A stretch of 64,000 nucleotides of DNA, taken from the NCBI RefSeq assembly GCF_029227915.1, contig NC_079887.1:20641650-20705649 (forward strand), in the 5' to 3' direction. This document shows, one piece after another, positions 1 to 13,000 of the stretch. The first letter of the stretch is position 1; every line of letters begins with the position of its first letter. The notes under the pieces were generated by a model. It ran no database searches. It saw only the letters and a list, made by a program, of their open reading frames with translations, and had not been told where the DNA came from. Made by a program: the position numbers and the translations under genes. Source of the DNA: Hydractinia symbiolongicarpus (taxonomy: Eukaryota; Cnidaria; Hydrozoa; Anthoathecata; Hydractiniidae).

Positions 1-1288
1 TAAGACACAACTTTAAGGTTAAGACAAAATATTCGAATTTTGTGATTCACACTAGCGCAAGCCTTAAAACTGTCTTCTCTTCTCTTACATGTAATTGTTT
101 TGCGCATGACTTAAATATAACGTCTGCGTTTTTTGAGGGGTTTGACATATGAAAACCGCTTATGTATATAATCATTATAATTTTGCACAATATTACAATA
201 TAAAAAAAATTAAATATAAATTATCAGAAAATACAATTACGTAATCAATCAGTAAGATGAAGAAAAAGACTCGACTCAAGACTATAAATACAAAAGTTCT
301 TCAACTAAAACACTAAGTTATAGGTTAATGTAAACCAATTTTCACATTTTTTATTAAAAGCACGAAGAGGGAGTTTAAAGTATCAGTTACTCCTCCCAGG
401 AGCGAATTTTTTTTAAATTTGTTAGCTATTGGTCTTTTCCACTAATCTTCATATTAATTTTTTTTTATCGTTTTTATATACGAATACGGATGTATGCGAC
501 GTGAATTGTGTGTTACGAAGATATCAAAAATATATCTAAAAAATTTAAAAAGAGAAGAAAATAAATTACAGTTGGTTGTTACTATATATCTACTTATTCA
601 CCAGGCCCTTCGTCGTAATGCAAAGCACATGGCGAGTTTTGGTTTACTGTATATGGTATATGTGCAATGCAACAAAGGAGAGCACTCTCCGTCAAGGTTG
701 TTAGACTAACAATTCCTGCTCATTGTGATATTACTGCTTTATTGCTTCGCTTTACCATATATCATTTGTAAAGTTTAACAACAGATATTTTAATAGCTGG
801 AATTGCTAGTTGAACTATCTTGCAGTCTCTTTATAAAATATTTTAGTAAATATGTTACAGCACGAACAAACATGTTTGATTTTCGTTCTAGACATTATGA
901 GGGAGCGCTTGCTTTGAAATGCTTATGCGTTTAGAAGCATATGCAAGAAAAGGTTAAAACAAATCTACACATGTGGAAGAGCGTGAAATGGTACATTAAA
1001 ATTAACTATAAACAGTATTAATTTAACTCTCCTAAGTAGGAAAAAAAAAACGTTACCTCGTCCAAATTTAACCAATTTTTTAAAAATGTAAGAAACAATT
1101 ATCAATAGCATAAAAATTGTTTATCGATCTATCTGTGTACCATAAATATACACAAAGACAGCCGTGCTGTGTAACAGATACACGAGATTGCGCAGTCGTG
1201 AGCAATTTTAGCTCTCTGTGGTAGAAATCTATCAGAAAAATTCATGTGTGAATAATGTCTTGTGTAAACGTAACACGAATATTGTATT
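1..1288. other. 3' flank of the Ig/FN3 receptor gene
   Basis: AT-rich sequence downstream of the receptor stop codon (the gene reads on the minus strand). It should contain the 3' UTR, but I could not choose a polyadenylation site. Short open frames here, such as 494-709, look like chance: low-complexity composition, no recognisable domain. No RNA gene or repeat was recognised. Confidence 0.5.
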
Positions 1289-4034
1289 TTACACTAAATA
1301 ACCAACGTAATTTTCTTCAGCATCATCGATGTATTCATTGTCACTACGGTAAGGTTTGGAGCTTGCCACGGAGGAGGGTGCTGGTGATAACCTTCCACTT
1401 GTTGGTGATGTCGCGGCAGATGCTTCCTGATATGGCTAAAAAAGCAAAATCAACAAAATGATGATAAAGTACGGTGTTTTTAGGTTGTACGAGTAACAGA
1501 CAAGGCAGTACAAAAGACGCCCACCCTAAATGGTGGAACTTTTTCCAACGTTGGGTCCGTGATAGGTGTTTATGTGAGTTTGAACACGAATACGGCAGTT
1601 TATCCCTTCTGAGATAATTGAATAATCTGGTAGAACGCAAAAGCAAACACAATAGCGAAACAATGTTATGTCCTCGAAGCAAGTAAGAAATTAAAGTACC
1701 TGCGGGGAAGGTTTTTTAAACCTGTTTGCACGGTCACCGAATGCACCAGGCACTCTATTGTTGATCCCTCCTTCGTCAGACGGAGGACTGCGTAAGGCGT
1801 CTCTCATAAAATGCGGCGGCTCAGGAAGATCGTCATCTATGACGTAATTATACCAAGAAAGAATTAAAAAAACCGTGCTTTAGTTCAACAAACAGTCACC
1901 AGTAAAAACCTTCATTTTTAGAAACAACTCTAAAATTATATTTTAGATTATGGACGAGTGGCACAAGAGAACGTACGAACAAATGTTAGTTGTATGGCGG
2001 TAGTGTACTACTACAGACAAAACATGCAAGAACACAAACATAAAGTCGCTGTCGATAGAACGCCCGCGTGTGGAAAATTAAGCTTTGGGCGAGTGTTGTA
2101 AAAATGGAACTTACGGGCAAGTGATAATCAAGAAATCGAGTTGTATTAAAATAATACAAAACTAGCAGAGAGCTCGGGAATAGGGCATGGGGAGTGGGCA
2201 GTGGTTTATTTAAGGAGGGTGGAGGTATGATGTTACCTGAAGATAAACGCCCTCGGCTATTTCTTTGATTTCTTCGATTGTCATCTTTAGGCTTCTGGAG
2301 TAGAGGGTCCTCGTCTGCATAATAACGTAGAAAATTGTTTTAGTTTTCCGTTAGTTATACTGGCGTTTTGGCGAAATGATTTCCGTTCACGTTTTAGACA
2401 AGTTTATTCCATTGTCAGACCTGTACATAGCATTTTGTCCAGGTATTGATGTAAAAATTTGCAGAGTGATAATAATAGACGAGTGCAATCTTGTTACTAC
2501 TTTATTATTACTAATTCTGAATATTTATACAGGATAGTCACTTTAGTGTTTAAAACTCTGTTATTAAGTTTGGGTCCTGTGTGCTAATGTAAAAAATTAT
2601 AAAATGACGTAACAAATGTACAATAGACAAATGCTACGTACAGGGCTGTTTATGTGTTGTCTTCTTGCACGTATTAACAGATACACAAACGAATATACGA
2701 GACACAAGATGCATGCTTAGTGCGTACTATACGTCATGTCTGTCACGTGCAAGTAAAAACGTTCCGTCATTAACATTTAGGCTGGCTGCAAAATTGATGT
2801 TGGCTGAATTTCAGAGTTCAAATTTGAGTTTTAACATAACACTGCTTAAGCGGCTTGAAGTCAAATACAACCCAGAATAAAAACAGAATCTTTTGCATTC
2901 AAATTTTAACTAATCAATCTTTAATTCTACTCATATAGGAAGCCTTAAATAACCAGGCATACAAGTAAAAGCCAGTCTTTTGTTGTGCAACAGATTATAA
3001 TAGTATAATTAGGGCGGGAAAATTATCGTTGGTTGTTCTTGCTGGTGATATGATGTATCGAACGATACACATACTCGCACCACAAGCATAATTCAAAATC
3101 ATAGCGTATCATATCTGAGCAGCTGACAAGATACTTACCGTTTCTTTCCGGATAATCGTCGAGAGCGTCCACGGAGTAACGATTTTCATTTCGCCGCGAA
3201 ATCTCCGTTGCGCGTGTGCCATTTAGTGATGTCATTGATTTCGAATGCGGGGGTTCTACGAGAGCAAACAAAGCAGAAACTGAAAAAGATATCTTGCTAT
3301 CTACAGAATACCTTTTTTCTTGCATTTTTTCTTAATGAAGTTAAAGCGAAGTTAGATTCGTTTTTACCTTGTTTTTTCGGTATTCTACCAAACGATGTGT
3401 AACTAGGCATCGGATTATCGGGCCGAAATGTGCTGTGTTGATTAGGATGGTCGGTGAAATCGTGATTTGGGGGCTTTGTGTAATGCACTGCAAAAAAAAC
3501 ACACAATAATGCACTGCGAAAAAAAATACAACTTTGCATGAATAAACGTCGACAGCATGAAAAATATGGGTAGCAGTGTTATTACAAATTCCTTCTTGTT
3601 TCTAAATCATTTTTTATCTTGCTTACATTTTTTTTGCATAATTCAAAAACGGAAAGATAGTTTGAATTCAGCTTTCAATGAAAGAAAAATACGAGTGAGA
3701 TTTTTTTCACTACTGGGAAGGGTCGAGAGTGGAGAGGGAGGATCGAAATTACTAGTGACAAGGGAAAAGATATGCCAAAAAACTCAAGTAGTAAAATTGA
3801 ATAGAAATAAATAAAAAAAATGTCTTATAATTCTCAGATTAGTATGATTAGGGAAAAAAATGCTGAAAACATTAGCTACTCTATGTCTGTAGAAAAACGC
3901 CCTGTTCACACTTACTATCATTATAGTCTGGCGGGGGAGAGGTTTTTTCATCGTCATCAATAACAGAAGTGTCCATGGCAAACGGATCTTCATCGTTCAA
4001 ATAACTGGAACGAACCACATCTGAACTGTATTGA
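1289..4034 (-). other. Cytoplasmic-tail exons downstream of the minisatellite
   Basis: Exons 15-19 (3916-4034, 3139-3255, 2237-2314, 1700-1836, 1289-1426) read one continuous frame with phases 2, 1, 1, 1, 0. The peptide is acidic, Ser/Pro-rich and probably disordered. It includes SPPPDYND (a PPxY-type WW-domain ligand, exon 15), DEDPLL (acidic dileucine sorting motif, exon 16/17 join), and several Tyr in acidic context including DNEYIDDAEENY near the end. It stops with GYLV, which fits a class II PDZ ligand (hydrophobic-x-hydrophobic). Motif roles are inferred from consensus only. For exon 16 an alternative acceptor 24 bases upstream, at a TTTTTCAG, would add eight residues. Confidence 0.78.
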
Positions 4035-7000
4035 CTGAAAAATCAAAAATAGACAATTCAACTCCTCCTCCCAGTAAACTGGCTTTCCCTCATCCCAAAC
4101 CCAAACTATTTTCCTGTAACCCACAGTCTAACCTCAAGCAAATTTTTTCCCTGGCAATTGACGGCTCCTGTCAAGCCAATGACCGAATATTTTGACTCAC
4201 TGATTTAAGAAACCTTGCTGTACCAAACCAGAAAACATGCCACATTACCGAAATTAAAGGATGACTTTTAAGTTATGCTTTAATTTCGGTAATGTGGCAT
4301 GAAATTGTTTACAGTACATCCCTGCTCTAAGCCAGATTCAAAACTGTCATCCCGACAAGTCAAAAATTACAGTATTCTCTGGTTAGTTTTTAAATGAAAA
4401 GTTTGTTATACAGTATTCTCTGGTTAGTTTTTAAATGAAAAGTTTGTTAAATAGTATTCTCTGGTTAGTTTTTAAATGAAAAGTTTGTTATACAGTATTC
4501 TCTGGTTAGTTTTTAAATGAAAAGTTTGTTATATAGTATTCTCTGGTTAGTTTTTAAATGAAAAGTTTGTTAAATAGTATTCTCTGGTTAGTTTTTAAAT
4601 GAAAAGTTTGTTATACAGTATTCTCTGGTTAGTTTTTAAATGAAAAGTTTGTTATATAGTATTCTCTGGTTAGTTTTTAAATGAAGAGTTTGTTATACAG
4701 TATTCTCTGGTTAGTTTTTAAATGAAAAGTTTGTTATATAGTATTCTCTGGTTAGTTTTTAAATGAAAAGTTTGTTAAATAGTATTCTCTGGTTAGTTTT
4801 TAAATGAAAAGTTTGTTATACAGTATTCTCTGGTTAGTTTTTAAATGAAATGTTTGTTATACAGTATTCTCTGGTTAGTTTTTAAATGAAGAGTTTGTTA
4901 TACAGTATTCTCTGGTTAGTTTTTAAATGAAATGTTTGTTATACAGTATTCTCTGGTTAGTTTTTAAATGAAGAGTTTGTTATACAGTACTCTCTGGTTA
5001 GTTTTTAAATGAAAAGTTTGTTATACAGTATTCTCTGGTTAGTTTTTAAATGAAATGTTTGTTATACAGTATTCTCTGGTTAGTTTTTAAATGAAAAGTT
5101 TGTTATATAGTATTCTCTGGTTAGTTTTTAAATGAAAAGTTTGTTATACAGTATTCTCTGGTTAGTTTTTAAATGAAAAGTTTGTTAAATAGTATTCTGG
5201 TTAGTTTTTAAATGAAAAGTTTGTTATACAGTATTCTCTGGTTAGTTTTTAAATGAAAAGTTTGTTATATAGTATTCTCTGGTTAGTTTTTAAATGAAGA
5301 GTTTGTTATACAGTATTCTCTGGTTAGTTTTTAAATGAAAAGTTTGTTATATAGTATTCTCTGGTTAGTTTTTAAATGAAGAGTTTGTTATACAGTATTC
5401 TCTGGTTAGTTTTTAAATGAAAAGTTTGTTATATAGTATTCTCTGGTTAGTTTTTAAATGAAGAGTTTGTTATACAGTATTCTCTGGTTAGTTTTTAAAT
5501 GAAAAGTTTGTTATATAGTATTCTCTGGTTAGTTTTTAAATGAAGAGTTTGTTATACAGTATTCTCTGGTTAGTTTTTAAATGAAAAGTTTGTTATATAG
5601 TATTCTCTGGTTAGTTTTTAAATGAAAAGTTTGTTAAATAGTATTCTCTGGTTAGTTTTTAAATGAAAAGTTTGTTATACAGTATTCTCTGGTTAGTTTT
5701 TAAATGAAAAGTTTGTTATACAGTATTCTCTGGTTAGTTTTTAAATGAAATGTTTGTTATACAGTATTCTCTGGTTAGTTTTTAAATGAAAAGTTTGTTA
5801 TATAGTATTCTCTGGTTAGTTTTTAAATGAAAAGTTTGTTATACAGTATTCTCTGGTTAGTTTTTAAATGAAAAGTTTGTTAAATAGTATTCTGGTTAGT
5901 TTTTAAATGAAAAGTTTGTTATACAGTATTCTCTGGTTAGTTTTTAAATGAAAAGTTTGTTATATAGTATTCTCTGGTTAGTTTTTAAATGAAGAGTTTG
6001 TTATACAGTATTCTCTGGTTAGTTTTTAAATGAAAAGTTTGTTATACAGTATTCTCTGGTTAGTTTTTAAATGAAATGTTTGTTATACAGTATTCTCTGG
6101 TTAGTTTTTAAATGAAAAGTTTGTTATACAGTATTCTCTGGTTAGTTTTTAAATGAAAAGTTTGTTATACAGTATTCTCTGGTTAGTTTTTAAATGAAAA
6201 GTTTGTTATACAGTATTCTCTGGTTAGTTTTTAAATGAAAAGTTTGTTATACAGTATTCTCTGGTTAGTTTTTAAATGAAAAGTTTGTTATACAGTATTC
6301 TCTGGTTAGTTTTTAAATGAAAAGTTTGTTATACAGTATTCTCTGGTTAGTTTTTAAATGAAAAGTTTGTTATACAGTATTCTCTGGTTAGTTTTTAAAT
6401 GAAAAGTTTGTTAAATAGTATTCTGGTTAGTTTTTAAATGAAAAGTTTGTTATACAGTATTCTCTGGTTAGTTTTTAAATGAAAAGTTTGTTATATAGTA
6501 TTCTCTGGTTAGTTTTTAAATGAAAAGTTTGTTATACAGTACTCTCTGGTTAGTTTTTAAATGAAAAGTTTGTTATACAGTATTCTCTGGTTAGTTTTTA
6601 AATGAAAAGTTTGTTATACAGTATTCTCTGGTTAGTTTTTAAATGAAAAGTTTGTTATACAGTATTCTCTGGTTAGTTTTTAAATGAAATGTTTGTTAAA
6701 CAGTATTCTCTGGTTAGTTTTTAAATGAAAAGTTTGTTATACAGTATTCTCTGGTTAGTTTTTAAATGAAAAGTTTGTTATACAGTATTCTCTGGTTAGT
6801 TTTTAAATGAAAAGTTTGTTATACAGTATTCTCTGGTTAGTTTTTAAATGAAAAGTTTGTTATACAGTATTCTCTGGTTAGTTTTTAAATGAAAAGTTTG
6901 TTATACAGTATTCTCTGGTTAGTTTTTAAATGAAATGTTTGTTAAACAGTATTCTCTGGTTAGTTTTTAAATGAAAAGTTTGTTATACAGTATTCTCTGG

Positions 7001-10000
7001 TTAGTTTTTAAATGAAAAGTTTGTTATACAGTATTCTCTGGTTAGTTTTTAAATGAAAAGTTTGTTATACAGTATTCTCTGGTTAGTTTTTAAATGAAAA
7101 GTTTGTTATACAGTATTCTCTGGTTAGTTTTTAAATGAAAAGTTTGTTATACAGTACTCTCTGGTTAGTTTTTAAATGAAAAGTTTGTTATACAGTACTC
7201 TCTGGTTAGTTTTTAAATGAAAAGTTTGTTATATAGTATTCTCTGGTTAGTTTTTAAATGAAAAGTTTGTTATACAGTATTCTCTGGTTAGTTTTTAAAT
7301 GAAAAGTTTGTTATACAGTATTCTCTGGTTAGTTTTTAAATGAAGTTTGTTATACAGTATTCTATGGTTAGTTTTTAAATGAAGAGTTTGTTATATAGTA
7401 TTCTCTGGTTAGTTTTTAAATGAAAAGTTTGTTATACAGTATTCTCTGGTTAGTTTTTAAATGAAAAGTTTGTTATATAGTATTCTCTGGTTAGTTTTTA
7501 AATGAAGAGTTTGTTATATAGTATTCTCTGGTTAGTTTTTAAATGAAAAGTTTGTTATACAGTATTCTCTGGTTAGTTTTTAAATGAAATGTTTGTTATA
7601 CAGTATTCTCTGGTTAGTTTTTAAATGAAATGTTTGTTATACAGTATTCTCTGGTTAGTTTTTAAATGAAAAGTTTGTTATACAGTATTCTCTGGTTAGT
7701 TTTTAAATGAAAAGTTTGTTATACAGTATTCTCTGGTTAGTTTTTAAATGAAAAGTTTGTTATACAGTATTCTCTGGTTAGTTTTTAAATGAAATGTTTG
7801 TTATACAGTATTCTCTGGTTAGTTTTTAAATGAAATGTTTGTTATACAGTATTCTCTGGTTAGTTTTTAAATGAAAAGTTTGTTATACAGTATTCTCTGG
7901 TTAGTTTTTAAATGAAAAGTTTGTTATACAGTATTCTCTGGTTAGTTTTTAAATGAAAAGTTTGTTATACAGTATTCTCTGGTTAGTTTTTAAATGAAAA
8001 GTTTGTTATACAGTATTCTCTGGTTAGTTTTTAAATGAAATGTTTGTTATACAGTATTCTCTGGTTAGTTTTTAAATGAAAAGTTTGTTATACAGTATTC
8101 TCTGGTTAGTTTTTAAATGAAAAGTTTGTTATATAGTATTCTCTGGTTAGTTTTTAAATGAAATGTTTGTTATACAGTATTCTCTGGTTAGTTTTTAAAT
8201 GAAAAGTTTGTTATATAGTATTCTATGGTTAGTTTTTAAATGAAAAGTTTGTTATACAGTATTCTCTGGTTAGTTTTTAAATGAAGAGTTTGTTATACAG
8301 TATTCTCTGGTTAGTTTTTAAATGAAATGTTTGTTAAACAGTATTCTCTGGTTAGTTTTTAAATGAAATGTTTGTTATACAGTATTCTCTGGTTAGTTTT
8401 TAAATGAAAAGTTTGTTATACAGTATTCTCTGGTTAGTTTTTAAATGAAAAGTTTGTTATATAGTATTCTCTGGTTAGTTTTTAAATGAAAAGTTTGTTA
8501 TACAGTATTCTCTGGTTAGTTTTTAAATGAAATGTTTGTTAAACAGTATTCTCTGGTTAGTTTTTAAATGAAATGTTTGTTATACAGTATTCTCTGGTTA
8601 GTTTTTAAATGAAATGTTTGTTATACAGTATTCTCTGGTTAGTTTTTAAATGAAAAGTTTGTTATACAGTATTCTCTGGTTAGTTTTTAAATGAAAAGTT
8701 TGTTATATAGTATTCTCTGGTTAGTTTTTAAATGAAAAGTTTGTTATACAGTATTCTCTGGTTAGTTTTTAAATGAAAAGTTTGTTATACAGTATTCTCT
8801 GGTTAGTTTTTAAATGAAAAGTTTGTTATACAGTATTCTCTGGTTAGTTTTTAAATGAAAAGTTTGTTATACAGTATTCTCTGGTTAGTTTTTAAATGAA
8901 AAGTTTGTTATACAGTATTCTCTGGTTAGTTTTTAAATGAAAAGTTTGTTATACAGTATTCTCTGGTTAGTTTTTAAATGAAAAGTTTGTTATACAGTAT
9001 TCTCTGGTTAGTTTTTAAATGAAAAGTTTGTTATACAGTATTCTCTGGTTAGTTTTTAAATGAAAAGTTTGTTATACAGTATTCTCTGGTTAGTTTTTAA
9101 ATGAAAAGTTTGTTATACAGTATTCTCTGGTTAGTTTTTAAATGAAAAGTTTGTTATACAGTATTCTCTGGTTAGTTTTTAAATGAAATGTTTGTTATAC
9201 AGTATTCTCTGGTTAGTTTTTAAATGAAGAGTTTGTTATACAGTATTCTCTGGTTAGTTTTTAAATGAAGAGTTTGTTATATAGTATTCTCTGGTTAGTT
9301 TTTAAATGAAAAGTTTGTTATACAGTATTCTCTGGTTAGTTTTTAAATGAAAAGTTTGTTATATAGTATTCTCTGGTTAGTTTTTAAATGAAATGTTTGT
9401 TATACAGTATTCTCTGGTTAGTTTTTAAATGAAAAGTTTGTTATACAGTATTCTCTGGTTAGTTTTTAAATGAAAAGTTTGTTATATAGTATTCTCTGGT
9501 TAGTTTTTAAATGAAAAGTTTGTTATACAGTATTCTCTGGTTAGTTTTTAAATGAAAAGTTTGTTATACAGTATTCTCTGGTTAGTTTTTAAATGAAAAG
9601 TTTGTTATACAGTATTCTCTGGTTAGTTTTTAAATGAAAAGTTTGTTATACAGTATTCTCTGGTTAGTTTTTAAATGAAATGTTTGTTATATAGTATTCT
9701 CTGGTTAGTTTTTAAATGAAGAGTTTGTTATACAGTATTCTCTGGTTAGTTTTTAAATGAAGAGTTTGTTATATAGTATTCTCTGGTTAGTTTTTAAATG
9801 AAAAGTTTGTTATATAGTATTCTCTGGTTAGTTTTTAAATGAAAAGTTTGTTATACAGTATTCTCTGGTTAGTTTTTAAATGAAAAGTTTGTTATATAGT
9901 ATTCTCTGGTTAGTTTTTAAATGAAATGTTTGTTATACAGTATTCTCTGGTTAGTTTTTAAATGAAAAGTTTGTTATATAGTATTCTCTGGTTAGTTTTT

Positions 10001-13000
10001 AAATGAAATGTTTGTTATACAGTATTCTCTGGTTAGTTTTTAAATGAAAAGTTTGTTATACAGTATTCTCTGGTTAGTTTTTAAATGAAAAGTTTGTTAT
10101 ACAGTATTCTCTGGTTAGTTTTTAAATGAAAAGTTTGTTATACAGTATTCTCTGGTTAGTTTTTAAATGAAAAGTTTGTTATACAGTATTCTCTGGTTAG
10201 TTTTTAAATGAAAAGTTTGTTATACAGTATTCTCTGGTTAGTTTTTAAATGAAATGTTTGTTATACAGTATTCTCTGGTTAGTTTTTAAATGAAAAGTTT
10301 GTTATACAGTATTCTCTGGTTAGTTTTTAAATGAAAAGTTTGTTATATAGTATTCTCTGGTTAGTTTTTAAATGAAGAGTTTGTTATATAGTATTCTCTG
10401 GTTAGTTTTTAAATGAAAAGTTTGTTATATAGTATTCTCTGGTTAGTTTTTAAATGAAAAGTTTGTTATACAGTATTCTCTGGTTAGTTTTTAAATGAAA
10501 AGTTTGTTATACAGTATTCTCTGGTTAGTTTTTAAATGAAAAGTTTGTTATACAGTATTCTCTGGTTAGTTTTTAAATGAAAAGTTTGTTATATAGTATT
10601 CTCTGGTTAGTTTTTAAATGAAAAGTTTGTTATACAGTATTCTCTGGTTAGTTTTTAAATGAAAAGTTTGTTATACAGTATTCTCTGGTTAGTTTTTAAA
10701 TGAAAAGTTTGTTATACAGTATTCTCTGGTTAGTTTTTAAATGAAAAGTTTGTTATACAGTATTCTCTGGTTAGTTTTTAAATGAAAAGTTTGTTATATA
10801 GTATTCTCTGGTTAGTTTTTAAATGAAATGTTTGTTATACAGTATTCTCTGGTTAGTTTTTAAATGAAAAGTTTGTTATACAGTATTCTCTGGTTAGTTT
10901 TTAAATGAAATGTTTGTTATACAGTATTCTCTGGTTAGTTTTTAAATGAAGAGTTTGTTATATAGTATTCTCTGGTTAGTTTTTAAATGAAAAGTTTGTT
11001 ATACAGTATTCTCTGGTTAGTTTTTAAATGAAAAGTTTGTTATATAGTATTCTATGGTTAGTTTTTAAATGAAAAGTTTGTTATACAGTATTCTCTGGTT
11101 AGTTTTTAAATGAAAAGTTTGTTATACAGTATTCTCTGGTTAGTTTTTAAATGAAAAGTTTGTTATACAGTATTCTCTGGTTAGTTTTTAAATGAAAAGT
11201 TTGTTATACAGTATTCTCTGGTTAGTTTTTAAATGAAAAGTTTGTTATATAGTATTCTCTGGTTAGTTTTTAAATGAAAAGTTTGTTATACAGTATTCTC
11301 TGGTTAGTTTTTAAATGAAAAGTTTGTTATACAGTATTCTCTGGTTAGTTTTTAAATGAAATGTTTGTTAAACAGTATTCTCTGGTTAGTTTTTAAATGA
11401 AATGTTTGTTATACAGTATTCTCTGGTTAGTTTTTAAATGAAATGTTTGTTAAAGTAATTATGTTTTTTTTTTCTTCCAGGTATTCTGATTCAAATAAAT
11501 AAATAAGTTACCTTCTCATGGTTGAGACTGGGATGTCCACTTGAACACGCCCATTATCTAAGAAACAAATGCGAGTAAGAAAAAAAATTGACGATGTTCA
11601 AGTAAGAAAGATATCACATTGAGTTAAACTATATCTCTCCAAGTTAACTATGAAATCGAACAAAGCGATGTTCAAATATGGACAATACCACACATGTTCA
11701 ATCTATATCTCGCTACAACATTCGCAGACTGTCATCGTGTATTTCAAAAGTTCATTTGTGTGCACTCTTTGTGAAAATCTGTTAAATGTCTTTAAATTTC
11801 GAATAGACTGAGGACGTTTTTTGTTAATTTTTAAGGTAAATTAGATACAGTTTAGATACATGTATGTAATTTAATTGAATCGAAAAAAAATAAGTTATCA
11901 AAAAAAAAGCAATCGGTTTCACCATTCTCTCACACTTGTCCTCAAGGCTGATGTCATGCATTATTAAAAACTACAATTTAAGACACTAAGGTAATCCCAA
12001 AAATATAGACGCATGATGATATTAAACATTACTCACTGTAATGTGACTTGTACTTGGATGATTTCTTGTCTTTTTTACGATAAATAGCAATAAATAAAAT
12101 TATTATAATAATCAGTAGCATGGCTCCACCCAGACCAACTGAGAGTGCAATAATATCTGTCCTAGACAAACCACTGTCGTCATTGTATGAAGGTCCTTTG
12201 CGAGGATAAACTAAAATTAACAATTTAAGTTGTTGAAAGAGGTAAAATACATCACCATCTGAAAAGACTTTGTTTATAGTAAAATCTAGAAACTCTGTAC
12301 AGCCAAAGTCATGTGATCTACACAAAAGTTGAGAATTGAGTGCTTAGGGCTTGCCAGAATTACCTCAACCAGCTAGCTACGAAATATTTACACATAAAAA
12401 AATGCTCACTGCTTGGTAACTGCACTGGATTGCCAAAATTTCCATTTGTATCATAGACTATGAATTGGAAATCATACTGTTCATCTCCTTCCAAATCTGT
12501 AACATTACAGCTTCCATTTACAGTAATGTTTAATATTATTATCTCCGTATACTCTGTGTCAATTTCACGCTTGTATCTAACTTTGCCATAATCCCAGGTG
12601 AGCGCCACAGCTCGTCTTCTTCTTGCTGCAGGGTTAGAAAATATGATCCAGCTTATAACCACAGAAGTTCCATCATCTCCTTTAGCTATAGATACAGTCA
12701 CAACATTCTTGGGAGGTTCTACGGATAAAAATACAAGTTATATGTTACTGAGAACACAAAACTTGTTGTTAAAATGTAGATTTTACGCTTGTAATCAAAC
12801 ATTGGCATTCACACAACATTCACATTAAACCTATGAACATGAAAGATGCTTCAGCGTAATGAAATTGCACACGAAGCAAAGCTAATTCTGTTCACAAAAA
12901 AAAAATTAATGGGTAATGATTTAATTATTATTTAGATACATCTATTGAAAAATTGACACATCTGTTTTATTATATTTTGTATGTAAAGCAAAATGGCGCA

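Noticed and set aside
1344-1682. 112-residue minus-strand frame as a separate gene
   Set aside because: It overlaps the last receptor exon in another frame and runs into the intron; no family features.
4370-11453. CRISPR-like or centromeric array
   Set aside because: Units are directly adjacent with no unique spacers, the DNA is eukaryotic, and the array lies inside one gene's intron; it is a minisatellite.
11466-11490. Plus-strand splice acceptor (long T tract then CTTCCAG) next to the array
   Set aside because: No plus-strand exon follows with an open frame or a donor; the neighbouring exon 11512-11557 is on the minus strand.
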